NCBI RefSeq assembly: GCF_033807715.1
Contig: NC_084591.1
Coordinates: 45,150,368 to 45,214,367 of the forward strand
Direction: 5' to 3'
From: Cololabis saira
Lineage: Eukaryota; Chordata; Actinopteri; Beloniformes; Belonidae
DNA: 64,000 nt
Shown here: positions 32,901-43,659 of the stretch, one piece after another
Layout of the letters: each line of letters begins with the position of its first letter
Position numbering within the stretch: the first letter of the stretch is position 1
Notes under the pieces: model-generated
Told to the model about the DNA's origin: nothing
The model's input: the letters and a program-made list of their open reading frames with translations, nothing else
The model's database searches: none
Program-made: the position numbers and the translations under genes

Positions 32901-35900
32901 ACCAAATATTAATGTCCATGGACCACTGGTTCTTGGTAACTGTACCAAATATTAATGTCCATGGACCACTGGTTCTTGGGGTAACTGTACGGGTCACTGT
33001 CAAGTCCAACTGCCTTTAATTTAAGCCGTCCGGCTGTTATCCCGTCTTCTCCGCTAGTTGCAGCTGTTTTTGCCACTCAGTGCGAGTAAGGGGGCTGGTC
33101 CGGTGGGGAAGTGATGTCAATGCAGACCCTCTATAAGCAGCTGTATGTGTGTGTGTGTCCGTGAGATTAGGCAGCAGTGTGAGGAATTGCGCAGCATCCA
33201 GAGTGCGATGACGGTGAAACAGGTGTGTCAAGAGCGAGCTGCTCAACTCAGGAGCCAAGAGGAGGAGCAGCAGCGACAGCAGCAGGAGGAGAAGCTCTTC
33301 CACGAGCTCTGGGAGGCCGACCGCAGGGCCAAAGACGAACACGAGAGTGCCCTCCTGCAGAGGCGGCGGCGGAGAGATCTGGAGCAGCTGAGTGTTCTCA
33401 GGAGTCAGATGGAAGAGGCCGAGCAGAGGAGGCAACAGGAGAAGGAGCTGAAGAGGGAGGAGGCACAGCTGCGGGTCTGCTCCTCACTCTGCAAGACATG
33501 CATAGAAACACAAGTCGTAGTAGTCAAGTAGTAGTCAGTGCAAGTATATACTACACCACAGAAAATGTATTATGAAATGCAAATTTGCACTTTGTTGGCA
33601 TTGCACATTACAATGAAGCTTGATGTGCATCCTGAAATAATGAACATTAATAATAATATTAAAACAAAAAGGAGTAAGAATTTCCACACTAATCAGTACA
33701 TTCCCACAAAAGCTGCAGTAGTAGAGATGCTACAACTCTTTTTCTTATTTTCAGTAAATGTACATCATTTTCAAATTTTGAAAGTGTTCAGCTGATTTAT
33801 CAAATTTAGATGTAATTATGTAATGGATAATGCCCTTCGATGTGTACATTATCAGAAATATATGGACGACGCGGGGGAGTGAAGCCTCCGCAAAGTCCAT
33901 ATATTTATGTTAATGGACACCTTGAAGGGCATTATCCCGCTTATACCACGGTCACTTACCAAAAAACATAAATATTAAATCAGTTATTCATCCTTTTCAT
34001 GTGTTTTCAGTTGAAATCATTAGTTTTATAACAAGCCACAGCTGAGCGGCTGAGCAGACTATTTAATCTCTCGTCTGCAGCCGTTGTAACCTGGTAAATT
34101 TTAGTTTTTTAATTAAAATTAAAGTTTTTTTAACAAGCTATAACTCAGTTTCCTTGGTAACACCTTAGGGTCTGACTAATACCTGGAACAATCACTACCG
34201 TCCCATAAGGTCCTTATGTAATGGACACAGTGTTGATTCTCCAGTAACTAGGACAGACCTGAGATACGACTTAGCAACGGGAGATATTCTAGTCCGCTCA
34301 GCTCCGCTCGCCTATTTTCTTTTCTCTCCTCTTCTGCATCCCAGTCATCAAAAATGTTAAATTCACCAAATAAATTAAAAGAAATGACAAAATCACTCAT
34401 GTCGCTGTTCTGCGGTAATCAGCTCTTCTTCTCTGAATCTCCGTTGCCGTGGTTACCACCCGGCAGTTGATCCAGCGCAATGATATTAAAGATATCATCG
34501 AGTATTCACACAGACCGTGGAATAAATAATCAGTATCTTTATCTGTACCAGCGGTCTTCATTGTTGTGGCTGATCAATGTAAAAGTTTATGTAATTTTTA
34601 CAGTTTCAGTATCTGTTGATGTTACAGGTAATAGGACATTACAAAGTACAACAACCCCTTCCGGTATGAAGTCAGGTAGCAACCACACGGTTGCTCTGTA
34701 ACTCTGCTCTTTCTGCAGCTGCAGAAGAGCCAGACTGAACTGCTGCAGGGACAGCGGGAGAAGCAGCGGAAGCTGCAGGAGCAGGAAAGCCGCCGACACG
34801 AGCTGGATCAAGACCTGCGACTGAAGATGACGCGGCTGGCCCAAGAGCAGCAGAAGGAGATGGAGCTGGACATGAGCTGCCTGGAACAGCTGCTGCAACA
34901 GGGAGCCAAAGAGAGCCAGGAGGCCGTGGACACAAAGGTATATGCAAGTATACTGCAATGCAGCAGACCAGCACAAACAAAACTTTATTGAAAATATACA
35001 AACTCTCAAAGAGGACAATGGACAAATATCAATTTAAATGCAATATGAAAAGAAAGGAAAATAAAGAAAAAATAAAAAAATGGGGATTATTGTAAGGAAT
35101 ACAAAAAAACAAGGCGCTCTATGAATTAAAAGGTGCATATGAATAACAAAATAAATTAAGCATTTAAATTCACATAATGGAGCATAGAAAAGGAGAGGAA
35201 TTATTAAATTAGAATAACAAATAACGAGCAATGTCTAGACTTATTTTACTTGCATTTTTGGTTTTCTACTCTTTTGAGACATGTGAAAAAAATCTAAAAA
35301 TCGTTAATAAAACCCCGGAAGGAGGGTTTACAATTTCTCCATTTGGCACAATGAATATGGTACTTAGTAGTCTATTTGCCAGCCTATAGAGCCCTATTGT
35401 GAACCCGGAAATGTTGAGTACCCCAAAGTTTTATGTTAGAAATGTACAGTATGGGTCCCCAGCATTTAGAAACTGCCGGATGCTAACTTGCATATGTTGG
35501 GCAATTAGCATAATTAGCATAATTAGCATAAATTAGCATACTCCAATATATGGACAATATTTCAGCAATTGCTTGGACAATTTGGACAATATTGGAGTGG
35601 TTTTGGGGGTTATCAGGGATGCTGAATCCATTTCTGACATTTTCAAAACTCAAAATGGCCGTTTAAACCCGAGGTGGCCATATTTCAACTCCTTCTGGGC
35701 CGATTTTGATGAATTTTGAGTTGATTTTGAGGTTATTGATATGCTTAACACATTGGTCTTACATTTCAGAATCAAGAGAGCTCAATATCATTGGTGTGAA
35801 TGTTAAGAGATACATTTTCTTCAAATTTCTTCAGTTCTGCTCGCGTTTTTTTGCTGCGCAACATTGTGTCATTTACGTGTGATTGCCGCTGTGGTTACTG

Positions 35901-38900
35901 CTGCGGGTGGAATAACGGCCGGATGGTAAGTAGGACAAAACACAGCTTTTTATATATGGATTATTGTCTCAATGCAAGTAAGTAGATCAAATAGAAGCAG
36001 ATAACCACAATTACAGTGTGTATGTAGTGCATATTTCATTTAAATTTTTTATATATCCATTTATTTTGAAACCATCTCTGGAGTTGTTTAAATTGTTAAA
36101 ATATCATGGTGGGAGTTTGAGTAAAATCAAAAGACAAACTTAATCCACAGTAATTAATACATCAACAGTTAATGTTACCACAACTACCAAAAAAAGTTAC
36201 CTCATCATTTAGAATACCTAACAGTAACTCTACTCATGGATGCCTTGATGGTGGACAGTTTATGTAGGCTTATGTTATCTGTAGGCTATCTCTCCCTCTC
36301 AATAGCATTTTATTATACCGTTAAGTGTCTTAATATAATCTATCAAAAGTTGGCAAAGTGCGTTATGCTTATATTAGCCAACAGGCTAACGATAACTAAC
36401 TAGCTAGCTAATGAGCAAATGTTAGCTAGCTATACTACTCGCGATTAGCATAGCTAGCTAATGCTTATGATATCTAGGAAACCTAGTGAATTCTTCTCTA
36501 ATACGCACAATTTAATTTATTCCTGGTTGGTGGAACCCAGCCATTCATTTTTATTATGATTCAAGGAGTTTTTATCTTAATCCCATTTTATTTAAATTGT
36601 AGGTGTTCATAATCAGGTGCATACATCCTCATTCAACATCTGACTGACGCATGTTGCAGCTGCACTGTAAGTTGCCGAGATGCATCATCTATTAACTACA
36701 CAGAGAAGATTTGAGTCTATATTTATTAAAATTCAACTGCATACAAAGGTTTGATTCATTGAAATCTGTATTTATCCTTATATTAAGCATTGTTTATTTA
36801 TTTCAGATTGGCATGTCAGGGAAGAAATGCCTATTCGCGCCCTGCGCCGGCAAGGACAATGACTTCAAAACGTCCGGATCTAAAGGCATAGCTACTCTGC
36901 TTAATAGGAGTGAAGAGCTCGGAGATACAGCTATACATGAGACTTTGTCAAACATCATTGCTACCCATGGTGCTCCATCAGCCTCCATATTGTGTCACAA
37001 ATCATGTTATAGCTCATATACCTCTACGTCTAGAAATGTGACTAAACGCAAGTAAGACTCAACTCATAGTCAGCCAGGAAAGCGAATTGTTCGCTCTCAA
37101 GTATCTGCCTTTGAGTATTTGATACATTGTCTTTTCTGTGGTCTTATTTGTGAACATAAAGACCCCAAACACCCTGAAAGGTGGAAGCCAGTTAAAAAAT
37201 GCCAGACTGTAGAGAGACCAAATATTCCATCCTTCAAAGACGTCATCTTGTCTAAATGTGATGAGCGACAGGATGACTGGGCTAGGGTAGTGGAGCTACG
37301 GGTGAATGGCGTCCTGCACCTGCCTGCAGCTGGTGCCCAGTATCACACCAAGTGCTACAATGATTTTAGGAAGGTGTCTATTGACTCAAGTGCAAGTGGT
37401 AGTTGTAAACCAGTTGATAGCTGCTTAGCTGCTGTCATTGACCATATGAATGCAAACAAGTCGGTGACCTGGACTGTGTCAGAGTTACACGATGTATATG
37501 TAGCTAATTCGGGGGACCTCTGCAGGAAGCAGATGCTATCCAACTTGTGTGATTATTATGGTGACACTGTAGTTGTACTGAGGGTTGAAGGGTGCCTGAC
37601 TATTGTTGGCTTTAGACAGTGCGTTGGTAAGTCACTCAAACTAGTAAAACAAGCTGAAACCTCTAGTGATGATGATGATGTCACCAAGGTTGTTAGGAGA
37701 GTGCGGGCGGAGGTCCGGAATATTCCCTTGCCCCGTGAATATGACCTTGGCAGCTTCCGACATAACAAGGTCATACAAGACACAAGTCCAACCCTCCTCA
37801 AGCTTGTCTCCAGTCTCGTGTCCAAGGAAGGAAAGGTGACTAAACCATCACTTACACTTGCTCAATGCATCCAGCAGCACATCAGTAGGAGCTGGAATCA
37901 GACAACTCTGGGGCTTGCTGTGAAACTCCACCATAAACATGGTAGCTCAGAACTGGTTCAGAGCCTAAATGAGCATGGTATTGTCACTACTTATGATGAA
38001 GTCCTACGGTTCCGGAAGTCAGCTGCCAAATATGCTTCTGAGGACCCAGATATGTACCTGCGCACATTTGGCCTGGAGAAGCGCATCGGCCCTATCCACA
38101 GTTGGGGTGATAATTTTGATCTTGTGGTCTTCACACCCAATGGTCGCCGCACGACTCATGCCATGGCCACTCAGTTTGTGCAGAATCCAGCAGGTATCCT
38201 GTTCACTGGAGGAGCCACTCCTGGTGGTGGAGTCATGTCACTAAAATTACCCCGTCTGACGAAGCTCGAAGCTGGGAAACTTTGTCTAGCAGAAGGGAGC
38301 AGTTTTGTCATTGAACATTATACAGGCCCCAAGAAGATGACTCCACCAGCTCTGAAAGAAGTCCCAAGAACTGATGCTATCCAAGATGCCATCAAACAGA
38401 GTGTCTCAAGAGCACAGAAGAAGGACGCTGCTTGGCTCTGTCAGCTCCACTCTTCCCCTCTTCCCCTGGACTGGTCAGCCTACAATGTTGTGCAAGATCG
38501 CAATGGTGATGACAGTGCTCCTAAGCTGAAGACGATAAGTGTCTTTGGACCACTGCTTGACTCGCCCCCTGCCCACTCTGATACAGTGCTCAGTACCATC
38601 GCCTACTTAGACACATCACTCAAGCGGCTCGGCATGAGCCACAGTCATATAACGTTTGACATGCAGCTGTACATGATCGCATGCCTGATCAAGTGGAGTG
38701 ATCCACAGCGATGGTCATCAGTGGTGCTCAGACCTGGGATGATGCACACTCTCATGTCCTTCAACGGCTCAATCGGAGAACTGATGAATTCAACCGGTGT
38801 GGAGGAGCTAGTAGGTGCATCATTTGGAGGCCTGACATCCATCTTCAATGGAAAGGCCTGGCCCAAGGCTATGCGAGCCTTCCGTATGGTTGTGTCTGCT

Positions 38901-41900
38901 CTTCTTCATGACTTCTTGGAGGAGGGAGAGAAGACTCACGAGCAGATAACGGCATTACTGGAGAAAGCAAGAGATCACCCCACAGGCCGGCTATGGGTGG
39001 ATTGCTTCATCACCCCAACCCTAATAGCTCACAGGTTCTGGCGAGCAGAAAGAGAGGGTGACTGGCTGCTGCAACAACAGTGCCTTGAAGAGATGCTGCC
39101 CTATTTCTTTGCCGCCGGTCATCATCACTACTCAAGGTGGATCACATGGCATCTGCGTGACATGCAGCACCTTCCTGCTACTGCCAAGGATGACCTACTC
39201 GCCGGAAGCCATGTGTGCCGCCACTCAGATGGTGCAGCTGCAGTGAGTGGTGATATGTTTGGGGAGCAGACATGCATCAAGCAAGGGAAGGGAGTAGGAG
39301 GCATGAAAGGCATCTCCACCAACCCCGAGCAGGTCGCCGTGTGGATCCAATCTTTTGGTATCTGCTCCCATCTCTCCAAGTCATTGGATGAGATGTACAA
39401 TGATGCTGAAGCATTGGATAAAACAATGAAGCCCAACAGACACAAAGAAGAGGGCAAAGGACGGCGGGAGTTGGACGCAGAGGACCGGGCTAAAATCCTG
39501 AGAGTGCTATGGGAAAACTCCCACCCACTCACCACAGAGACTACTACCCTCCACCATATCATAAACGACCAGGTGACGGATGGAAAGGTCAATGTGCAAG
39601 ATGCACTGAAGATTGGACAGAACATGAGCACACGGTTCTCTTCATCACTTCCTGGGGGATTTCATGCGCCCATCTCAAATAAGGTGGTGACAATGAAATT
39701 CAAGAAAAAAGGAGTGAAGGTCAATGGGAAGATCATATGTGACCTTGAGGCATTGTTTGCTCGGCTGCTGGTGGTGGGGAACAAGAGACGACTTGAGCTC
39801 TCTGCCCTCTTTGACTACGAGCTCGGCCCGGTCCCTGCATCCATCATCGATGAGTATGGATGCCTCAGAAAGGGTAACAAGTCTGTGATCGTCCAGCATC
39901 TTGGAATCCTTGTCCCCAATCCCCACCCAGCAGACATTGTACTCGTTGATGCATCGCAGCTTATCTACCACGTGGTGTGGCCATCGTCAGGCACCGTGAC
40001 TGACCTTGCAGCCAGCATAGGGCGCAGGCTTAATCGCTACATCACCCAAACGTTCGTCATCTTTGACCGGTATGAGCAAGTCTCTGCCAAAGACCACGAG
40101 AGGCAGAGAAGAGCCGGGGAGAGCTCAACAGAGTACCAACTCTCACTGACAACCCCTCTACCTAGCCGCGACAAAGTGATGAAGAACAAGACAAACAAGC
40201 GGAGGCTGGGCGAGCTCCTGTGCAGGTACCTGCCTATGTTACCTCCAATACCCAAGTCAATACCGAGTCACCTCAGAGTGTAATGGTGAATTAAAATGTA
40301 CATGTTCTGCACTGTTTGGATAATTGTGTTCATAAATATCTTACAATTTATAACCGAGTTGTTTCAATTATTTCAAATACGTAAGTTATCTGTCCAGTCC
40401 AATCGATGCAGCATCTTCCAAAACTTCTAAACTGACTGAAACTTCATCAAAATCGGCCCAGAAGGAGTTGAAATATGGCCACTACTGGCTTAAACGGCCA
40501 TTTTGAATTTTGAAAATGTCAGAAATGGATTCAGCATCTTCAATAACCCCCAAAACCACTCCAATATTGTCCAAATTGGCCAAGCAATTGCTGAAATATT
40601 GTCCATATATTGGAGTATGCTAATTTATGCTAATTATGCTAATTATGCTAATTGCCCAACATATGCAAGTTAGCATCCGGCAGTTTCTAAATGCTGGGGA
40701 CCCATACTGTACATTTCTAACATAAAACTTTGGGGTACTCAACATTTCCGGGTTCACATTGCTGGCAAGTAGACTATAGTACTTACCCAGTAACAAAATC
40801 ATATTAATAATATCAGAAACAGAAAATTCCAAATCATCCATGAAGAAAATAATGTGGCTTAATTCAAAAGGTGGAACATTAATAATTTTAATATATATCC
40901 AATTGTGTATGTCTGTCCAGAAACAATGAGACAAAGGACATTGATAAAACAAATGATCCAGTGTTTCTTCATCCTTTTTGCAGAAGGAACATTGATCTAC
41001 CTCAAATTTAAATATTTTAAGAGATTCCGCCACATGATAAACCTTATTCATAATTTTAAAATGTACTTCTTTAACTTTAGGCAAAATAGGCCATTTAATA
41101 AATTTGGAATGCGCTTGGTTTAATGTGTTTATATTTACCACGCAAGAATCCTGTCGAATTATCCTTCTGCAAAAATCATGGAACAATCTGGATTTAAAAA
41201 CATTACAAATAAACTTGTTACCACACTTTTTATCAGTCAGAGTACATCCTTTGATTAATAGATTTAGTAATACATTTGAAGCTGTATTATAGCCGACCTA
41301 AGCACGTAGCATCAGAGGACTGCAGTTCTACTGCTTCAAACTGAACACAGAGAATCAGTCTTTTGTTCCGTTGAGAAGGCAAGAGATTTAAAGTTTAAGA
41401 GCTTTCAGTCTGATGTTATATACTCTGTTATATTCAGGCAATACTGCGGGAGGACCAGGCGAGGTACCGGCGGTATCTGTCCGAGCAGCTGCAGAGGAAG
41501 AGACGTGAAGAGGAGGAGGCTGAGCAGCTGGTAGAGGAGAAACTGAACGAGATATGGATGAAACGAAAAGAGCAGAGCCGGCTGCAAAGAGAGGCCCAAA
41601 GACGCATGATGGACGAAGTGATGGAGTCCCGCCGCCTGCAGATCCAGCACAAACGTAAGGAATCTGAACCTGTTGACACTCAGAGTTTTCATCACTGAAG
41701 ACGTTGTACGTTTTCTTAAAATGAACTCAGCTGCACAAATATTTTAAAGATTTTCCTTAAAACTGTCAGTAAGTATTTCAGATTTTCTCATTATGTTTGT
41801 CTTGGACATTTAAGCATTTCTTTACTCCATCCATCCATCCATCCATCCATCCATCCATCCATCCATCCATCCATCCATCCATCCATCCATCCATCCATCC

Positions 41901-43511
41901 ATCCATCCATCCATCCATCCATCCATCCATCCATCCATCCATCCATCCATCCATCCATCCATCCATTTTCACTGGGTTATCCAGTCCTTACCACCTCAAC
42001 TCACTGCTTTGGATGTGCAGGAGCAGGGACTCTGAGCTCCTCCATGATGGCAAACTTCTTTATCCTTTTACCCCTATATCATTCATACTTTTCCATTAAC
42101 CTCCATCTACAGGGCCTTTTCCATGTAGTTTTTGCTAACTTAGGTTCCCTGTGGCCCTTTAAAATGAGTTGTAACCAGGATTGGTTCTACGGATTTTTGT
42201 GGAACGTGCAGCTGCCCGACTTCACCTTTCTAATGGCATTTTTACACTAGTACCTACTCAGCCCCGACTCGACTCGCCATGCCCTCGTTTATTTTCAATA
42301 CCCAGATGAGACGTAGGAGGTTGGAGCGAAGCTGCTGTGACGTATTTGATTGTATATCTAAACGAAGAAGACAACAACGAAGATGTAGAACCTGGAGGAG
42401 ATGATAGATTTGCTGCTGGGTCTGTGGCTTGTGTTTGATACCAAGTTTAAAAATGAGAGTGAAAGAAGCTTCAAGCGGCAACGCTTGTTTGTCTCGACGC
42501 TGCTGAAAAGTCAGCTGGAGCCGTGAGCAGCTATGAAGTGACAGAGCTCCTGGTAGATCTGGTCGTTCCTTATCGCCCGTCTAGATCCCTTTTTAATTCT
42601 CTCCTCAGACACCAGGTTTATGAACATCTGCACCTCAGAGTTGGATCAGAAACAGACCTTTGCTGCCATTGCTGGTTGAATAAAATGAACAAGAAGCCGC
42701 CGTCACTCTTTACCTGATTTTCTCCTCCTGACTGAGACGTCCAACCCCCCGACCAATCGGTGGCCTGTAGTGTGATGATGTCAGATACAGCCGACTCAGC
42801 AGCTTAGAACCTCGGCAGATTAGTTACAGGAAAGTATCTACTCGGCACGTTAGACCCCTAGTGGAAAAGAACCAAACCCGAGTTGAGTCGGGCTGAGTAG
42901 GCACTAGTGGAAAAGCGCCATTTGACTGTATGATGTTATGCAGGTTCACAGCAGAAGTCTACAGCTGCCACGCTGATGGATGAACAATTCACCATGAATA
43001 GTTTAGACATGCTAACAGATGTTACACTGTTGCTAATGCTTGTATAATAAGTTGTTCACAGCTACTGTGTGTGTGTGTGTGTGTGTTTTTTCAGTGAATG
43101 AAAATTTGCAGAAACAAGCAGAGCTGCAGAAAGAGAGCGAGAAGCTGAGCAGGACAATGGAGGAGGAAAATATGAAGGAAAAGGAGAAGAGAACTCGGTA
43201 CGATACCTCACCTGCACTCACAGTGCTGTTGCTGTTGTTTCCTGTAACTTGTTAGGAAACTTGTGTAACTTGATTCTGTCCGCAGGCAGCGGCAGACGGC
43301 GGTGGCACATCAAGCCGACCTGCGGGCTCAGAGTAAGCAGCAGCAGCAGCTTCGTGACGAGCAAAGAGCTCGAGATCTGCAGGAGCCTCCACAGGGACTC
43401 TTCATGCAGCAGCTCTACATCCACAAGAAGGAGCAGATCCTGTCCACACTTGAGTCCAGCTCCGACCAGGTTCACCCGTTCAGGAGGCCCAGGCCTGTGG
43501 TCACAGAGTGA
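29868..43511 (+). CDS. cfap53: Cilia- and flagella-associated protein 53 (CCDC11)
   Basis: Coiled-coil protein of motile-cilia axonemes and centriolar satellites, needed for left-right patterning. Exons: 29,868-29,936 (probable), 31,708-31,934, 32,041-32,217, 33,171-33,474, 34,719-34,937, 41,438-41,654, 43,095-43,197, 43,286-43,511. Every junction has GT/AG and phases match; the joined frame gives 513 aa, the usual family length. Family landmarks: [37 protein letters not shown] across the exon 3/4 join, [36 protein letters not shown], and a C-terminal IHPxR-like motif ([10 protein letters not shown]). The protein is almost entirely charged helix. Introns are loaded with transposons, chiefly a 5.4-kb element in the 6.5-kb intron before the exon at 41,438. 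Confidence 0.92.
29960..31140 (+). other. cfap53 intron 1, AT-rich
   Basis: No exon recognised. A perfect X-box GTAACCATGGCAAC lies at 30,166-30,179. Otherwise low-complexity AT-rich DNA. Confidence 0.5.
31144..31662. repeat. Inverted-repeat MITE in cfap53 intron 1
   Basis: Left end GTGCGTCCGAAATGCCACAC; inverted counterparts at about 31,588-31,600 (TTTCGGACGCAC) and 31,643-31,662 (ATGGAATTTCGGATGCAG). It may be one element with a duplicated end or two nested elements. It contains a perfect 36-bp palindrome at 31,288-31,323. Confidence 0.65.
32441..32618 (+). pseudogene. THAP zinc-finger exon relic (transposon-derived)
   Basis: Reads [26 protein letters not shown], then a stop, then [20 protein letters not shown] before a donor-like GTAATA. 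This is a THAP C2CH domain (C-x3-C ... C-x2-H) whose first conserved Trp codon of the 'RWI' position is TGA. Diverged inverted ends containing CACTGAGTGGCA lie at about 32,360-32,375 and, complemented, 33,070-33,090. It is therefore likely part of a P-element-like or other THAP-bearing DNA transposon in cfap53 intron 2. Confidence 0.78.
32812..32990 (+). repeat. 43-bp minisatellite, four copies
   Basis: The unit containing TATTAATGTCCATGGACCAC and CTGGTTCTTGGTAACTGTAC starts at 32,821, 32,864, 32,907 and 32,950, exactly 43 bp apart and nearly identical. It lies in cfap53 intron 2. Confidence 0.95.
33475..34718 (+). other. cfap53 intron between exons 33,171-33,474 and 34,719-34,937
   Basis: Contains a 113-bp MITE-like palindrome (33,825-33,937, ends GGATAATGCCCTT and AAGGGCATTATCC). 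Nothing else recognised. Confidence 0.7.
34976..35359 (-). mobile_element. L1-type LINE relic, 3' piece
   Basis: Minus strand encodes [16 protein letters not shown]...FINDF-stop, then a 3' UTR with AATAAAG at its end (near 34,978). The upstream part of the same LINE is at 40,786-41,290; the two were separated by the 5.4-kb transposon. Confidence 0.82.
35367..40778 (+). mobile_element. 5.4-kb DNA transposon with long inverted repeats (Academ-like?)
   Basis: Inverted repeats of about 350 bp (35,367-about 35,720 and about 40,427-40,778), roughly 90% alike, with terminal core TAGTCTAYTTGCCAGC and an internal run of AATTAGCAT repeats. Flanks share GTACTTA (35,360-35,366 and 40,779-40,785). Removing the element plus one GTACTTA rejoins an L1 frame (LLGKY + KYHIHC), which proves the boundaries. 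One large frame (36,813-40,283). The Academ proposal rests on a single giant protein ending in an XPG-like nuclease motif; the superfamily is not confirmed. Confidence 0.85.
36813..40283 (+). pseudogene. Giant transposon protein with C-terminal XPG/PIN-like nuclease motif, one premature stop
   Basis: One continuous frame from ATG 36,813 to TAA 40,281-40,283, broken only by TAA at 37,053-37,055. The downstream open stretch is over 1,050 codons. N-terminal part: cysteine pairs (CLFAPC, LCHKSCY), then after the stop [10 protein letters not shown] and YHTKCYNDF, likely zinc-binding. Middle: large conserved uncharacterised region ([57 protein letters not shown]). C-terminus: [16 protein letters not shown] (Asp at about residue 944 counted from 37,119) and TFVIFDRYE (about 978-986), then KDHERQRR, the acidic pattern of an XPG/FEN- or PIN-type nuclease. 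I know this family from many animals as uncharacterised TE-like proteins. GTAAGA overlapping the stop could also be a splice donor. Confidence 0.75.
40786..41290 (-). mobile_element. L1-type LINE relic, 5' piece
   Basis: Minus strand: [41 protein letters not shown] (CxxC...H), ending LLGKY at the transposon junction. It is colinear with 34,976-35,359. Confidence 0.82.
41826..41966 (+). repeat. (ATCC)n microsatellite, about 35 uninterrupted units
   Basis: 140 bp of perfect ATCC repeat in a cfap53 intron, followed by ATTTTCACTGGGTTATCC; probably an expanded LINE/SINE tail. Confidence 0.97.
42234..42920. mobile_element. Inverted-repeat MITE in cfap53 intron
   Basis: Ends TGGCATTTTTACACTAGTAC (left) and, inverted, CTAGTGGAAAAGCGCCA (right), both continuing into CTACTCAGCC/CGACTCGACTCG-type tracts. 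Same family as 54,489-54,805. Flanking TAA/TTT do not match perfectly. Confidence 0.75.
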
Positions 43512-43644
43512 GAGGCCTCCAGAAAACTCCTGCTGGATACTCTAAACTCAAAAACCACCAGTCCGGCTGATTTCAGGTCCTACAAGCAGCAGGTTCACAG
43601 ATGTCAAGTTTGATATGAAGTCTGTAAATTTGGGAAAGACAATG

Positions 43645-43650
43645 AATAAA
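43645..43650 (+). terminator. cfap53 polyadenylation signal
   Basis: AATAAA 134 bp after the cfap53 stop codon. A second AATAAA is at about 43,760. Confidence 0.7.
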
Positions 43651-43659
43651 TATAAAATA

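Noticed and set aside
35367..40778. Zisupton/KDZ-type transposon
   Set aside because: The giant protein lacks the conserved motifs I would expect of that group, and the shared flank is 7 bp rather than a clear 8 bp. Academ-like fits better but is unproven.
41778..41972. Frame encoding repeated DGWM / HPSI
   Set aside because: Translation of the ATCC microsatellite.
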